Assembly (NCBI RefSeq): GCF_004345005.1
Contig: NZ_SMMX01000011.1
Coordinates: forward strand, 1-64,000
Reading direction: 5' to 3'
DNA from: Extibacter muris
Lineage (GTDB): Bacteria > Bacillota > Clostridia > Lachnospirales > Lachnospiraceae
DNA: 64,000 nt
Below, one piece after another: positions 1 through 10,442 of the stretch. Made by a program: the position numbers and the translations under genes. Numbering within the stretch: position 1 is the stretch's first letter; every line of letters starts with the position of its first letter. The notes under the pieces were generated by a model. That model worked only from the letters and a program-made list of their open reading frames with translations, did not search any database and was not told where the DNA came from.

Positions 1-2
1 TC

Positions 3-671
3 ATGATGAACATCGGGGAGGAGCCGGTCTTAAGCACCCACGGGGTGGTGACCTCCCTTGCGTGGAGCATGGGCGGGAAGGTGAACTACGTGCTGGAGGG
101 GAACCTGAACTACACGGGAGCGGTGATCACGTGGCTGAAGGACGACCTGAAGCTCATAAGCTCGCCGGCAGAGACGGAGGAGCTGTCGGGGGAGGCGGTG
201 CAGGACGACGGCCTGTACCTCGTCCCGGCATTCTCGGGGCTTGGGGCGCCGTACTGGGACAGCCATGCGGCGGCGGCCATCGTAGGGATGACGCGCACGA
301 CAGGGAAAGCGGAAGTGGTAAGGGCAGGCGTGGAATGCATCGCCTACCAGATAACGGACATCGTGAAAGCGATGAGCGAAGATGCACAGGTGAAGGTGGA
401 AGAGCTGCGTGTGGACGGAGGGCCGACGAGGAACCGGTACCTGATGCAGTTCCAGAGCGACATCGCAGAGGCGGCGGTACAGGTGCCGGATTCGGAGGAG
501 CTGTCGGGCATCGGCCCGGCGTACGCGGCAGGGCTTGCCCTCGGTGTGTGGGATGAAAGCATCTTTGACAGATTGAAACGGGTAAAATATGAGCCGAAGA
601 TGGAAGAGGACGTAAGGACAAAGAAATACAGCGGCTGGAAAGCCGCGGTGTCCTCTGTGCTGACAAAATAA
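3..671 (+). CDS. glpK: Glycerol kinase, C-terminal part (5' end outside window)
   Basis: This is the C-terminal 222 residues of a roughly 500-residue FGGY-family glycerol kinase, which phosphorylates glycerol to sn-glycerol 3-phosphate with ATP in the cytoplasm. Visible family motifs are FSGLGAPYWD (around residues 77-86 of the fragment) and the nucleotide-binding block LRVDGGPTRNRYLMQFQ (around 135-151). The true start lies before base 1. Third codon positions are almost all G or C up to about base 540, then become mixed in the last 40 codons. That is an odd step in codon use inside one gene and could mean a mosaic. A good terminator follows, then a remnant of a MIP channel gene, the usual partner of glpK. 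Sure of the family; the symbol is likely. Confidence 0.93.
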   Translation: MMNIGEEPVLSTHGVVTSLAWSMGGKVNYVLEGNLNYTGAVITWLKDDLKLISSPAETEELSGEAVQDDGLYLVPAFSGLGAPYWDSHAAAAIVGMTRTTGKAEVVRAGVECIAYQITDIVKAMSEDAQVKVEELRVDGGPTRNRYLMQFQSDIAEAAVQVPDSEELSGIGPAYAAGLALGVWDESIFDRLKRVKYEPKMEEDVRTKKYSGWKAAVSSVLTK

Positions 672-690
672 TATCGTGGACAGGACGATT

Positions 691-748
691 CAGCCCTGCC
701 GCTTTCTGATGAAGTAAAAACTTCGGAAAGACGGCGGGGCTGCTTTTG
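691..748 (+). terminator. Rho-independent terminator after glpK
   Basis: An 11-bp G+C-rich stem (691-701 with 732-742, one G-T wobble) encloses a 30-base loop and is followed by a CTTTTGTT tail. It lies 20 bases after the glpK stop. Confidence 0.85.
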
Positions 749-947
749 TTGCACTGAGGAACGGTAATAATCATTCTTGAGTTTTCAGGCTGTCCAAGAG
801 TTTTATCGTAGAAGAAGAGAATAACTAGAAGCAGTGCATCCTGATTGAGTAAAATAAAGACGGTTTGTGTTCAGTTTGTTGGCATAGCTTAGGATATTGT
901 ACTACGATTTGACCGATGTGTCAGTTATACGAAGGAGGAAGAAGGAT

Positions 948-1010
948 ATGAAGAAATATGTTGCAGAATTTATAGGAACTGAGGAATGCCGCCTTTTTTA
1001 CAGATTTTAG
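948..1010 (+). pseudogene. Remnant of a MIP-family channel gene (aquaporin/glycerol facilitator)
   Basis: An AGGAGG ribosome binding site (933-938) precedes an ATG that opens MKKYVAEFIGT, the typical first transmembrane start of AqpZ/GlpF-type channels. The reading frame then turns into unrelated residues and stops after 20 codons. Nothing of the other five membrane segments or the NPA boxes follows, because the rpoB promoter begins at 1011. The gene was evidently deleted just after codon 11. Its position behind glpK suggests a former glycerol uptake facilitator. The identification rests on only 11 residues plus context. Confidence 0.65.
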
Positions 1011-1040
1011 TTGACAAGCCCAAATTCTATGTGGTATAGT
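1011..1040 (+). promoter_or_regulatory. rpoB promoter
   Basis: TTGACA at 1011-1016 and TATAGT at 1035-1040 are 18 bp apart. A leader of about 130 bases follows before the rpoB start. The leader holds no attenuator or riboswitch that I can recognise. Confidence 0.8.
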
Positions 1041-1176
1041 AAAAAATGCGCTATTGTGGAAAGTTATGCCATGATACCGCGTGAAATGGCTTGAACAAGC
1101 GGTTTCACTGAATCAGTTGTATGTTATGGGCAACTCGTAGCCCACCCAAAAAATATATGAGGAGTGAAACGTCAAT

Positions 1177-4100
1177 ATGGAGAAAAACAGAATTCGTCCT
1201 ATCAAAAGCGGAAAAAGTTCACGCATGAGCTATTCCAGGCAAAAAGAAGTTCTTCAGATGCCTAACCTGATCGAAGTCCAGAAAGATTCCTACCAGTGGT
1301 TTCTGGATGAAGGGTTAAAAGAAGTATTTGATGATATTTCCCCGATTGCCGACTACAGCGGCCATCTCAGCCTGGAATTTGTTGATTTTACATTGTGCGA
1401 GGATGATGTGAAGTACACGATTGAAGAATGCAAAGAGCGCGACGCCACCTATGCGGCGCCTTTGAAAGTAAGAGTACGGCTTCACAACAAGGAAACCGAT
1501 GAAATCAATGAGCATGAAATCTTTATGGGTGACCTGCCGCTGATGACAAGTACCGGAACGTTCGTCATCAATGGGGCGGAACGTGTAATTGTCAGCCAGT
1601 TAGTACGTTCACCCGGAATCTACTATGCGATTGCGCATGATAAGGTAGGAAAGAAGCTGTATTCATCTACGGTCATCCCGAACCGAGGTGCATGGCTTGA
1701 GTACGAGACGGATTCCAATGACGTTTTCTATGTGCGTGTAGACAGAACAAGAAAGGTGCCGATTACTGTATTGGTCCGTGCTCTGGGAATCGGTACCAAC
1801 CCTGAGATTGTCGAGCTGTTCGGCGAGGAGCCGAAGATTCTTGCAAGCTTTGAAAAGGATGCTGCGACAAACTACCAGGAAGGCCTGCTGGAACTGTACA
1901 AGAAGATCCGCCCGGGAGAGCCTCTTGCGGTAGACAGTGCGGAAAGCCTTATCACAAGCATGTTCTTCGACCCGAGACGTTACGACCTGGCCAAAGTAGG
2001 CCGCTATAAATTCAACAAGAAGCTTGCCCTGAAGAACCGCATCACAGGCCATGTGCTCGCCGAAGATGTCAAACATGCATTGACCGGCGGACTTGTGGCG
2101 GAAAAAGGGACCAAAGTAACGAGAGAAATCGCTGACGCTATCCAGAATGCAGCGGTTCCGTTCGTGTGGATCGAAAGACCGGAGGAAGAACGCAATATCA
2201 AGGTTCTTTCTAACATGATGGTCGACCTTGCATCCATCGTAGACATCGACCCGAAAGAGGTAGGGGTTACCGAGCTTGTGTATTATCCGGTACTGGAGAC
2301 GCTTCTGGAAGAGACGGCAGGCGATATCGATGAACTGAAGGATGCTGTCAAGAGGGATATCCATGACTTGATTCCAAAGCATATTACGAAGGAAGACATT
2401 CTGGCATCGATCAACTATAACATCCATCTGGAATACGGCCTGGGCAATGATGATGATATCGACCATCTTGGCAACAGACGTATCCGCGCGGTCGGAGAGT
2501 TATTGCAGAACCAGTACAGGATTGGCCTGTCAAGACTCGAAAGAGTTGTCCGCGAACGAATGACCACACAGGATCTGGAGGGGATATCCCCGCAGTCTCT
2601 GATTAATATAAAGCCTGTCACGGCTGCAGTGAAGGAATTCTTCGGATCTTCACAGCTGTCACAGTTCATGGACCAGAACAACCCGCTCGGCGAGCTGACC
2701 CACAAGAGACGTCTGTCTGCACTTGGGCCAGGTGGCCTGTCAAGAGACCGTGCCGGCTTCGAGGTGCGTGACGTCCACTATTCACATTACGGAAGGATGT
2801 GCCCGATTGAGACGCCGGAAGGTCCGAACATCGGACTGATCAACTCTCTTGCGACATATGCGAGAATCAACCAGTATGGATTTGTAGAAGCCCCATACCG
2901 CAAGATCAGCCATGAAGACCCGGATAATCCGGTCGTTACGGATGAAGTCGTGTATATGACCGCGGATGAAGAGGATAATTACCACGTGGCACAGGCGAAC
3001 GAACCTCTGGACGGGGAGGGACATTTTATCCATAAGAACGTATCCGGACGTTACCGCGAAGAGACGCAGGAATATGAACGGACCAGATTTGATTATATGG
3101 ACGTATCTCCGAAGATGGTATTCTCTGTCGCCACGGCGCTCATTCCTTTCCTGGAAAATGATGATGCCAACCGTGCGCTCATGGGTTCCAACATGCAGCG
3201 TCAGGCAGTTCCGCTTCTCATGACCGAGTCTCCGGTAGTCGGAACAGGTATGGAAGAAAAAGCTGCCGTTGACTCCGGCGTATGTATGGTGGCAGAAGCA
3301 GCAGGCGTGGTGGAACGCTCTACTTCCAATGAGATAACGATCCGTCAGGATGACAATACGCTCAAGAGATATAAGCTCACCAAGTTCCTTCGGAGCAACC
3401 AGAGCAACTGCTACAACCAGCGGCCGATCGTATTCAAAGGGGACCGGGTGGAAGCAGGCGACGTAATCGCAGACGGACCGTCAACATCCAACGGTGAGAT
3501 GGCGCTTGGCAAGAACCCGCTTATCGGCTTTATGACATGGGAAGGTTATAACTACGAGGATGCGGTCCTCCTGAGCGAACGTCTCGTGCAGGATGACGTG
3601 TATACCTCTGTCCATATCGAAGAATATGAGGCGGAAGCCCGCGATACGAAGCTCGGGCCGGAAGAGATTACCCGTGATATCCCTGGCGTCGGCGACGATG
3701 CGCTTAAGAATCTGGATGAGAGAGGAATCATCCGTATCGGCGCTGAGGTGCGCGCAGGCGATATCCTCGTCGGCAAGGTGACTCCAAAAGGAGAGACCGA
3801 ACTGACCGCAGAAGAGAGGCTGCTCCGTGCGATCTTCGGTGAGAAGGCGCGTGAAGTTAGGGATACGTCCCTTAAAGTACCTCACGGCGAATATGGTATC
3901 GTCGTAGATGCGAAGGTATTTACGAGAGAGAACGGTGATGAACTGTCTCCGGGCGTAAACCAGGCAGTACGTATCTATATTGCGCAGAAGAGGAAGATAT
4001 CTGTCGGTGACAAGATGGCGGGACGCCACGGTAACAAGGGTGTCGTTTCCCGTGTGCTTCCAGTGGAAGATATGCCGTTCCTTCCGAACGGACGTCCGCT

Positions 4101-5040
4101 GGACATCGTTCTGAACCCGCTTGGCGTGCCTTCACGTATGAACATCGGTCAGGTGCTCGAAATCCACCTGTCTCTGGCAGCGAAGGCTCTTGGCTTTAAT
4201 ATAGCGACACCGGTATTCGACGGTGCGAACGAGATTGACATTATGGACACTCTGGACCTTGCCAATGATTATGTCAACCTGAGCTGGGAAGAATTTGAGA
4301 AGAAGCATAAAGAAGATCTGCTCCCGGAAGTGCTGCAATATCTGTCAGACAACCGTGAACACAGGAAACTTTGGAAGGGTGTCCCGATATCGAGAGACGG
4401 AAAGGTCCGCCTCCGCGACGGAAGAAGCGGGGAGTTCTTCGACAGCCCGGTTACGATTGGACACATGCATTACCTGAAGCTGCACCATCTTGTTGATGAC
4501 AAGATCCACGCCCGTTCGACAGGCCCTTACTCCCTCGTCACACAGCAGCCGCTCGGCGGTAAAGCCCAGTTCGGCGGCCAGCGCTTTGGAGAGATGGAGG
4601 TGTGGGCGCTTGAGGCGTACGGCGCATCTTACACGCTGCAGGAGATCCTGACTGTCAAGTCGGATGATGTCATCGGCCGTGTCAAGACGTATGAGGCGAT
4701 CATCAAGGGAGAGAACATCCCGGAGCCGGGCATACCGGAATCATTCAAGGTACTGCTCAAAGAGCTCCAGTCCCTCGGCCTGGATGTACGTGTGCTGCGT
4801 GATGACAACACAGAAGTTGAAATCATGGAGACGGTAGATATGGGTGAGACGGACTTCCATTCTCTCATTGAAGGCGACAGAAACTACCGCGAGGAAGATA
4901 ACCTCGGTGCAAAGGGTTATACAGAACAGGAATTCCAGGGAGAAGAGCTTGTGGATGTGGAAGAAGAGGCAGAGGAAGACGACTTCGACGTGGAATTTGA
5001 AGAAACTGAAGAATTTGCAATGGATATAGATGAAGAATAG
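1177..5040 (+). CDS. rpoB: DNA-directed RNA polymerase subunit beta
   Basis: Beta subunit of RNA polymerase, 1287 residues, the normal Firmicutes length. It forms one side of the active-site cleft with RpoC. The rifampicin region around residues 489-515 ([13 protein letters not shown], then [11 protein letters not shown]) carries the sensitive-type residues throughout. The active-site segment [14 protein letters not shown] lies around 946-959, and the C-terminal clamp segment [24 protein letters not shown] is present. The protein ends in a very acidic tail of about 40 residues, common in Clostridia. A ribosome binding site GAGGAG sits before the ATG. rpoC follows after 14 bases. The usual upstream neighbours rplJ-rplL are absent; a broken glycerol locus lies there instead. 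Confidence 0.99.
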   Translation: MEKNRIRPIKSGKSSRMSYSRQKEVLQMPNLIEVQKDSYQWFLDEGLKEVFDDISPIADYSGHLSLEFVDFTLCEDDVKYTIEECKERDATYAAPLKVRVRLHNKETDEINEHEIFMGDLPLMTSTGTFVINGAERVIVSQLVRSPGIYYAIAHDKVGKKLYSSTVIPNRGAWLEYETDSNDVFYVRVDRTRKVPITVLVRALGIGTNPEIVELFGEEPKILASFEKDAATNYQEGLLELYKKIRPGEPLAVDSAESLITSMFFDPRRYDLAKVGRYKFNKKLALKNRITGHVLAEDVKHALTGGLVAEKGTKVTREIADAIQNAAVPFVWIERPEEERNIKVLSNMMVDLASIVDIDPKEVGVTELVYYPVLETLLEETAGDIDELKDAVKRDIHDLIPKHITKEDILASINYNIHLEYGLGNDDDIDHLGNRRIRAVGELLQNQYRIGLSRLERVVRERMTTQDLEGISPQSLINIKPVTAAVKEFFGSSQLSQFMDQNNPLGELTHKRRLSALGPGGLSRDRAGFEVRDVHYSHYGRMCPIETPEGPNIGLINSLATYARINQYGFVEAPYRKISHEDPDNPVVTDEVVYMTADEEDNYHVAQANEPLDGEGHFIHKNVSGRYREETQEYERTRFDYMDVSPKMVFSVATALIPFLENDDANRALMGSNMQRQAVPLLMTESPVVGTGMEEKAAVDSGVCMVAEAAGVVERSTSNEITIRQDDNTLKRYKLTKFLRSNQSNCYNQRPIVFKGDRVEAGDVIADGPSTSNGEMALGKNPLIGFMTWEGYNYEDAVLLSERLVQDDVYTSVHIEEYEAEARDTKLGPEEITRDIPGVGDDALKNLDERGIIRIGAEVRAGDILVGKVTPKGETELTAEERLLRAIFGEKAREVRDTSLKVPHGEYGIVVDAKVFTRENGDELSPGVNQAVRIYIAQKRKISVGDKMAGRHGNKGVVSRVLPVEDMPFLPNGRPLDIVLNPLGVPSRMNIGQVLEIHLSLAAKALGFNIATPVFDGANEIDIMDTLDLANDYVNLSWEEFEKKHKEDLLPEVLQYLSDNREHRKLWKGVPISRDGKVRLRDGRSGEFFDSPVTIGHMHYLKLHHLVDDKIHARSTGPYSLVTQQPLGGKAQFGGQRFGEMEVWALEAYGASYTLQEILTVKSDDVIGRVKTYEAIIKGENIPEPGIPESFKVLLKELQSLGLDVRVLRDDNTEVEIMETVDMGETDFHSLIEGDRNYREEDNLGAKGYTEQEFQGEELVDVEEEAEEDDFDVEFEETEEFAMDIDEE

Positions 5041-5054
5041 GAAGGGGTGCCTGT

Positions 5055-8000
5055 ATGCCTATAAACAGTAATGAACAATCATATCAGCCAATGACTTTCG
5101 ATGCTATCAAAATCGGTCTGGCATCACCCGATAAGATATTAGACTGGTCCAGAGGAGAAGTGACAAAGCCTGAGACCATTAACTATAGAACACTGAAACC
5201 GGAGAAAGACGGACTATTCTGTGAGAAGATCTTCGGACCGAGCAAGGACTGGGAATGCCACTGCGGCAAATATAAGAAGATCCGTTACAAAGGAGTCGTA
5301 TGTGACCGGTGTGGCGTTGAGGTTACAAAGGCAAGCGTGCGCCGTGAGCGTATGGGCCATATCGCGCTTGCCGCCCCTGTATCACACATCTGGTATTTTA
5401 AAGGTATTCCGAGCCGTATGGGGCTTATCCTCGACCTGTCCCCGAGAACGCTGGAGAAGGTGCTGTATTTTGCATCTTATATCGTACTCGATAAGGGAGA
5501 GACAGACCTGCAGTATAAGCAGGTGCTGTCCGAACAGGAGTATCAGGAAGCGCGAGAATCCTGGGGAAGTGCGTTCCGGGTAGGTATGGGAGCGGAGGCG
5601 ATCAAAGAGCTTCTGGAATCTATAGACCTCGACAAAGAATATGAAGAGCTTCAGGCGGGGCTCGAGGGGGCTACCGGCCAGAAGCGGGCCAGGATCGTGA
5701 AGCGTCTGGAAGTAGTAGAGGCGTTCCGTGAATCCGGAAATAAGCCGGAGTGGATGATAATGACCGCAATCCCGGTGATACCGCCGGATCTTCGTCCTAT
5801 GGTACAGCTGGACGGCGGACGGTTTGCCACATCTGACTTAAACGACCTTTACAGAAGGATCATCAACAGGAACAACCGTCTGAAACGGCTCCTTGAACTT
5901 GGCGCTCCGGACATTATCGTTAGAAATGAAAAGAGGATGCTGCAGGAAGCGGTAGACGCGCTTATCGACAACGGCCGCCGCGGGCGTCCGGTCACGGGAC
6001 CGGGCAACAGGGCGCTGAAGTCGCTTTCCGATATGCTGAAGGGCAAGTCGGGACGTTTCCGTCAGAACCTGCTCGGCAAACGTGTCGATTATTCAGGCCG
6101 TTCTGTTATCGTAGTAGGGCCTGAACTTAAGATATACCAGTGCGGCCTGCCTAAAGAGATGGCGATAGAGCTGTTCAAGCCTTTTGTAATGAAGGAGCTT
6201 GTACAGAACGGCACGGCGCACAATATCAAAAATGCGAAGAAAATGGTGGAGAGGCTGCAGCCGGAAGTGTGGGATGTACTGGAAGATGTCATCAAGGAGC
6301 ATCCGGTCATGCTGAACCGTGCCCCTACGCTCCACAGACTCGGCATACAGGCATTCGAGCCGATTCTTGTGGAAGGCAAGGCAATCAAGCTTCATCCTTT
6401 GGTATGTACTGCTTACAATGCCGACTTCGACGGCGACCAGATGGCGGTCCATCTTCCGCTCTCGGTGGAGGCTCAGGCAGAATGCCGGTTCCTCCTCCTG
6501 TCACCGAACAACCTGCTGAAACCTTCTGACGGGGGACCGGTTGCCGTTCCATCACAGGATATGGTACTCGGCATCTACTACCTGACCCAGGAAAGGCCTG
6601 GGGCAAAAGGAGAAGGCAAGGTATTCAAGAGCGTAAACGAGGCGATACTCGCCTATGAAAATAATGCAATCACGCTTCATTCACGCATCAAAGTCCGTAT
6701 GTCGAAGGCTTTGCCGGGCGGAGAGGTTAAGACGGAGACGATCGAGTCTACCCTCGGCCGGTTTATCTTCAATGAGATCATTCCTCAGGATCTTGGCTTT
6801 GTTGACCGTGAGGCAGAAGGAAATGAGCTGCTGCTTGAAGTAGACTTCCACGTAGGAAAGAAACAGCTGAAACAGATTCTTGAGAAGGTCATCAACACAC
6901 ATGGCGCCACAGCCACGGCGGAAGTGCTGGATGCCATCAAGTCCACCGGCTACAAATATTCTACAAGGGCGGCAATGACAGTATCTATCTCAGACATGAC
7001 CGTACCGCCGCAGAAACCGGAGATGATCCAGCAGGCACAGGATACGGTGGATAAGATTACGAAGAACTACAAGCGCGGCCTTATAACAGAAGAAGAGCGT
7101 TACAAGGAAGTCGTAGAGACGTGGAAAGCGACGGACGATTCTCTGACCGAGGCGCTGCTGTCCGGGCTTGACAAATATAACAATATCTTCATGATGGCAG
7201 ATTCCGGAGCCCGTGGTTCCGACAAGCAGATCAAGCAGCTTGCGGGCATGCGTGGCCTTATGGCAGATACGACAGGACGTACGATCGAGCTGCCTATCAA
7301 GTCAAACTTCCGTGAAGGGCTTGACGTACTGGAATACTTCATGTCTGCGCACGGTGCACGTAAAGGTCTATCAGATACGGCTCTGCGTACGGCGGACTCC
7401 GGTTACCTGACAAGACGTCTTGTCGACGTGTCGCAGGAGCTCATTATCCACGAGGTCGACTGTGCGAAGAAAGGTGCCGAGATTCCAGGAATGTATGTAA
7501 AAGCATTCATGGATGGAAATGAAGAGATTGAAAGCCTCCAGGAGCGTATCACAGGACGCTATCTCTGCGAGGACATCGTCGACAAAGACGGCAATATACT
7601 TGTGAAGGCGAACCATATGGTGACGCCAAAGAGGGCTGAGCTCATCATCAAAAGAGGTGTTGATGAGAAGGGCGGAGAACTCAAGAAGATCAAGATCCGT
7701 ACGATTCTCACATGTAAATCACACAGCGGCGTGTGTGCGAAGTGCTACGGGGCAAATATGGCGACAGGAGAGCCGGTACAGGTCGGTGAGGCGGTAGGTA
7801 TCATCGCTGCACAGTCTATCGGTGAGCCTGGTACCCAGCTTACGATGCGTACCTTCCATACAGGAGGTGTGGCCGGTGATGATATCACGCAGGGTCTTCC
7901 ACGTGTCGAGGAGCTGTTCGAGGCAAGAAAGCCGAAAGGTCTTGCAATCATTACGGAATTTGCAGGTACGGCTGCTATCAATGACACGAAGAAGAAGCGT

Positions 8001-8678
8001 GAGATTATCGTGACGAATAACGAGACCGGCGAGTCAAAGGCATATCTTATCCCTTACGGCTCCAGAATCAAGATACAGGACGGAGCAGAGCTTGAGGCGG
8101 GAGATGAACTGACGGAAGGAAGCGTCAATCCTCATGATATCCTTAAGATAAAAGGCCTGCGCGCCGTCCAGGATTACATGATACAGGAAGTACAGCGGGT
8201 ATACCGTCTGCAGGGCGTTGAGATCAACGACAAGCATATCGAGGTCATCGTGCGCCAGATGCTCAAGAAAGTCCGCATCGAAGAGGCGGGAGATGCTGAA
8301 TTCCTGCCAGGGACGTCGGTCGATATCCTTGATTTTGAAGATGTGAATGAAAAGCTTGCGGAAGAAGGCAAAGAGCCGGCGACAGGAGAGCAGATCATGC
8401 TCGGTATCACAAAGGCATCCCTTGCTACCAACTCCTTCCTGTCCGCAGCGTCCTTCCAGGAGACGACGAAGGTTCTTACGGAAGCGGCTATCAAGGGCAA
8501 GATCGATCCGCTTATCGGCCTGAAAGAAAATGTCATCATCGGCAAGCATATCCCGGCCGGTACCGGCATGAGGAAATACCGTGATGTACGGCTGGATACG
8601 GAACTGTCCATGGAAGATGAGCTTATGTTCGATGAAGAGCCGGAAGAAGCGGAAGAATTCGTCGAAGCAGAAGAATAG
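5055..8678 (+). CDS. rpoC: DNA-directed RNA polymerase subunit beta'
   Basis: Beta' subunit of RNA polymerase, 1207 residues. The catalytic magnesium-binding motif NADFDGD is at about 455-461. The N-terminal zinc ribbon (CHCG...CDRCG) lies around 68-90 and the second zinc site ([13 protein letters not shown]) around 885-897. The trigger-loop region [19 protein letters not shown] is intact. It is co-transcribed with rpoB and ends in a glutamate-rich tail. A strong terminator closes the unit at once, so rpsL and the str genes, which follow rpoC in many Firmicutes, are not in this transcript here; they lie 16.5 kb downstream. Confidence 0.99.
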   Translation: MPINSNEQSYQPMTFDAIKIGLASPDKILDWSRGEVTKPETINYRTLKPEKDGLFCEKIFGPSKDWECHCGKYKKIRYKGVVCDRCGVEVTKASVRRERMGHIALAAPVSHIWYFKGIPSRMGLILDLSPRTLEKVLYFASYIVLDKGETDLQYKQVLSEQEYQEARESWGSAFRVGMGAEAIKELLESIDLDKEYEELQAGLEGATGQKRARIVKRLEVVEAFRESGNKPEWMIMTAIPVIPPDLRPMVQLDGGRFATSDLNDLYRRIINRNNRLKRLLELGAPDIIVRNEKRMLQEAVDALIDNGRRGRPVTGPGNRALKSLSDMLKGKSGRFRQNLLGKRVDYSGRSVIVVGPELKIYQCGLPKEMAIELFKPFVMKELVQNGTAHNIKNAKKMVERLQPEVWDVLEDVIKEHPVMLNRAPTLHRLGIQAFEPILVEGKAIKLHPLVCTAYNADFDGDQMAVHLPLSVEAQAECRFLLLSPNNLLKPSDGGPVAVPSQDMVLGIYYLTQERPGAKGEGKVFKSVNEAILAYENNAITLHSRIKVRMSKALPGGEVKTETIESTLGRFIFNEIIPQDLGFVDREAEGNELLLEVDFHVGKKQLKQILEKVINTHGATATAEVLDAIKSTGYKYSTRAAMTVSISDMTVPPQKPEMIQQAQDTVDKITKNYKRGLITEEERYKEVVETWKATDDSLTEALLSGLDKYNNIFMMADSGARGSDKQIKQLAGMRGLMADTTGRTIELPIKSNFREGLDVLEYFMSAHGARKGLSDTALRTADSGYLTRRLVDVSQELIIHEVDCAKKGAEIPGMYVKAFMDGNEEIESLQERITGRYLCEDIVDKDGNILVKANHMVTPKRAELIIKRGVDEKGGELKKIKIRTILTCKSHSGVCAKCYGANMATGEPVQVGEAVGIIAAQSIGEPGTQLTMRTFHTGGVAGDDITQGLPRVEELFEARKPKGLAIITEFAGTAAINDTKKKREIIVTNNETGESKAYLIPYGSRIKIQDGAELEAGDELTEGSVNPHDILKIKGLRAVQDYMIQEVQRVYRLQGVEINDKHIEVIVRQMLKKVRIEEAGDAEFLPGTSVDILDFEDVNEKLAEEGKEPATGEQIMLGITKASLATNSFLSAASFQETTKVLTEAAIKGKIDPLIGLKENVIIGKHIPAGTGMRKYRDVRLDTELSMEDELMFDEEPEEAEEFVEAEE

Positions 8679-8691
8679 AACGGGAATAAGA

Positions 8692-8758
8692 AGATGCGGG
8701 AACGCAGGCCCCAGGAGCATTACGGCGTAATGTGGGGACGGCGTTCCCGCATCTTTGT
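8692..8758 (+). terminator. Terminator of rpoBC
   Basis: A perfect 14-bp stem pairs 8692-8705 with 8741-8754. The loop can itself fold (GGCCCC with GTGGGG). A short T-rich stretch follows. It starts 13 bases after the rpoC stop. Confidence 0.85.
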
Positions 8759-8759
8759 A

Positions 8760-8788
8760 TTGATACGATCAAGCGAAAAGGTTATAAT
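8760..8788 (+). promoter_or_regulatory. Promoter of the GIY-YIG gene
   Basis: TTGATA at 8760-8765 and TATAAT at 8783-8788 have an ideal 17-bp spacer. The transcript would begin about 30 bases before the ATG at 8828. Confidence 0.75.
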
Positions 8789-8827
8789 TGCAGTAGTTAC
8801 ATTTTGTTTCATAAAAAGGAGAGAAAA

Positions 8828-9503
8828 ATGAGTGATACATGTGGATATATCTATATCTTAACGAACCCTTCCTTTGAAGAGTACGTAAAGATCGGCTATG
8901 CGGATGATGTTCAGAAAAGATTGAAACAGCTTAACAGAAGTGAATGTATTCCATTTGCATTTCGGGTATATGCTACCTATGAGGTCAACTCCCGGCTTTC
9001 CGATATGAAGATCCACAGTATTATTGATAAATTGAACCCTAACCTTCGGTCTATTGAGACTTTCGCAGGGAAAAAAAAGAGTGCGAGAGTTTTATGCCAT
9101 GCCGCCGGAGGACGCGTACAGTATCTTGGAAGCAATTGCAGAAATGCACGGATGTACAGATAAGCTAAAGAAAATAGAGCCGACTGTTTCCGAAGAGCAG
9201 GCGGAAGAGATGGCAGAAGAAATTGAAGCTGAGCACAAAGAGAGACTGGCTCCATTTCGTTTTTCTATGTGCAATATACAGCCGGATTCTATCCTTGAAT
9301 TTTGGACTAGCGCAAATGTCAATAGTGGCATTACATGTAAAGTTGCCAATGACAGACAAGTCGAGTATCAAGATAAGCTATGGTCTTTATCCGCGCTTGC
9401 AGCAAAGCTGTCAAATTCAAAATGGTCTGTTGCCGGGCCCAGATATTTTAAATACAATGGCGAATGGCTGAACGATATCCGGGAACAAATGTCGGTAGAG
9501 TAG
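8828..9503 (+). pseudogene. GIY-YIG nuclease family protein, frameshifted in an A8 run
   Basis: The N-terminal part reads GYIYILTNPSFEEYVKIGYADD, a GIY-YIG/T5orf172-type domain. The reading frame is lost at eight A bases (9071-9078). If one A is removed, GKKRVREFYAMPPEDAY continues smoothly in the next frame to a stop at 9503. The C-terminal third (residues about 165-220, ending in KYFKYNGEWLNDIR) resembles DUF4357, often joined to GIY-YIG domains. The restored protein would be 224 residues. The ATG at 8828 has a good AAAGGAGAG site. The change may be a real mutation, a phase-variable run or a sequence error. The cellular role of the family is not established. Confidence 0.8.
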
Positions 9504-9524
9504 ACACGGTACGAAGAAAGATTT

Positions 9525-9553
9525 AAGAATGTGCACGGGCACATTCTTTTTTT
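9525..9553 (+). terminator. Terminator after the GIY-YIG gene
   Basis: A perfect 10-bp stem (AAGAATGTGC at 9525-9534 with 9539-9548), a 4-base loop and a run of seven T bases. Confidence 0.9.
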
Positions 9554-9582
9554 GCCCTAAAACAAGGGTGCCCTGCACCTTA

Positions 9583-9599
9583 TTGATAAAAGTTATCAA
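9583..9599. promoter_or_regulatory. Palindrome upstream of the iron promoter
   Basis: TTGATAA-AAG-TTATCAA is a perfect 7-3-7 inverted repeat just before the -35 box at 9608. It resembles a widely spaced metal-regulator site and may be a second operator. No protein can be named for it. Confidence 0.5.
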
Positions 9600-9607
9600 A
9601 TATGTTG

Positions 9608-9662
9608 TTGACAAAGATTCTCATAAGGAATATAATACCAATGTAAATGATAATCAATATCA
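9608..9662 (+). promoter_or_regulatory. Consensus promoter with a Fur box for the fur-feo operon
   Basis: TTGACA at 9608-9613 and TATAAT at 9631-9636 are 17 bp apart, a perfect consensus. At 9648-9662 lies TGATAATCAATATCA, which matches the classical 7-1-7 Fur box TGATAATNATTATCA in all but one base. It covers the expected transcription start, so iron-loaded Fur should block initiation of the feo operon. Confidence 0.85.
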
Positions 9663-9682
9663 ACAAATGCCGGAGTGATAAT

Positions 9683-9925
9683 ATGAGTCAGGAAGAACGT
9701 CTGCAGGAGATAATGAAACGTCTGAAAGAGAATGGGTATCGGATTACGAGCCAGAGAAAGATGCTGCTGGAAGTGATATTGGGCAATGAGCATTCTTCCT
9801 GCAAGGAAATCTATTTTGCCGCAAAGCAGATAGACAAGAAACTTGGCATTGCAACTGTATACCGTACCGTACAGCTTCTGGAGGATCTGGAACTGGTCAA
9901 GAAGGAGATGGCGGTACAGCTATAA
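9683..9925 (+). pseudogene. Fur-family regulator, N-terminal DNA-binding half only
   Basis: The 80-residue product has the winged-helix part of a Fur/Zur/PerR protein: LKENGYRITSQRKMLLEVIL, then ATVYRTVQLLEDLELVKK. After that it reads six unrelated residues and stops. Full proteins are 135-150 residues and continue with the metal sites and the dimerisation domain, which are missing. The next gene, feoA, follows 21 bases later, so a deletion between fur and feoA is likely. The ATG at 9683 has a GGAG site 7 bases upstream. The gene sits directly under its own Fur box. It may be dead, or it may encode a monomeric DNA-binding fragment. Confidence 0.75.
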
Positions 9926-9946
9926 TGTGGATAAAAAGGAGTGATC

Positions 9947-10159
9947 ATGATGCCACTGACAATGCTTGGGTCGGGCGAGACTGCGTCAATCAAACGTGTA
10001 GGAGGCCAGAACGAGGTGAGGAAGTTCCTGGAGAGCCTGGGATTCGTAACCGGTGAAGAGGTGAAGATCGTATCGGTGAACGGAGGCAATATTATCGTCC
10101 AGGTAAAGGAATCCAGAGTTGCAGTCAGCAAGGGAATAGCAAATAAGATCATGGTTTAG
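9947..10159 (+). CDS. feoA: FeoA-domain protein, first copy
   Basis: A 70-residue SH3-like FeoA protein that works with the FeoB ferrous iron transporter, probably at its cytoplasmic face. Recognisable are the start MMPLTMLGSGETASIKRVGG, the central LESLGFVTGEEVKIVSVNGG and the end RVAVSKGIANKIMV, typical of the FeoA type that precedes a second FeoA in Clostridia. An AAGGAG site precedes; a GTG at 9941 is a less likely start. The second feoA follows after 14 bases. Confidence 0.92.
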   Translation: MMPLTMLGSGETASIKRVGGQNEVRKFLESLGFVTGEEVKIVSVNGGNIIVQVKESRVAVSKGIANKIMV

Positions 10160-10173
10160 GAGGAACGAAGGGA

Positions 10174-10395
10174 ATGCGCACATTGAGAAGTATCGGATGT
10201 AATCAGACGGTCTCGGTAGTAAAGCTTCATGGTGAGGGAGCGGTTAAAAGGCGGATTATGGACATGGGAATTACGAAAGGGACGGAAGTGTTTGTCAGAA
10301 AAGTAGCCCCTCTAGGCGATCCGGTTGAAGTTACCGTTCGCGGGTATGAACTGTCGCTGCGTAAGGCTGATGCAGAGATGATAGAGGTAAAGTAA
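10174..10395 (+). CDS. feoA: FeoA-domain protein, second copy
   Basis: A 73-residue FeoA protein, different from its neighbour: RRIMDMGITKGTEVFVRKVAPLGDPVEVTVRGYELSLRKADAEMIEV is the standard FeoA core. A GGAGG site lies before the ATG. It is placed between the first feoA and feoB in one operon under the Fur-box promoter. Two unlike FeoA proteins per FeoB are common in Clostridia, and how their roles differ is unknown. Confidence 0.95.
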   Translation: MRTLRSIGCNQTVSVVKLHGEGAVKRRIMDMGITKGTEVFVRKVAPLGDPVEVTVRGYELSLRKADAEMIEVK

Positions 10396-10442
10396 CGGGA
10401 AGAATAGCGATTGGCGAATAAGACATAGCAGGAGGAATAGAG

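Noticed and set aside
9583-9599. FNR-type box in the feo promoter region
   Set aside because: The half sites TTGAT/ATCAA are 7 bases apart instead of 4, so it does not fit the FNR/CRP spacing.
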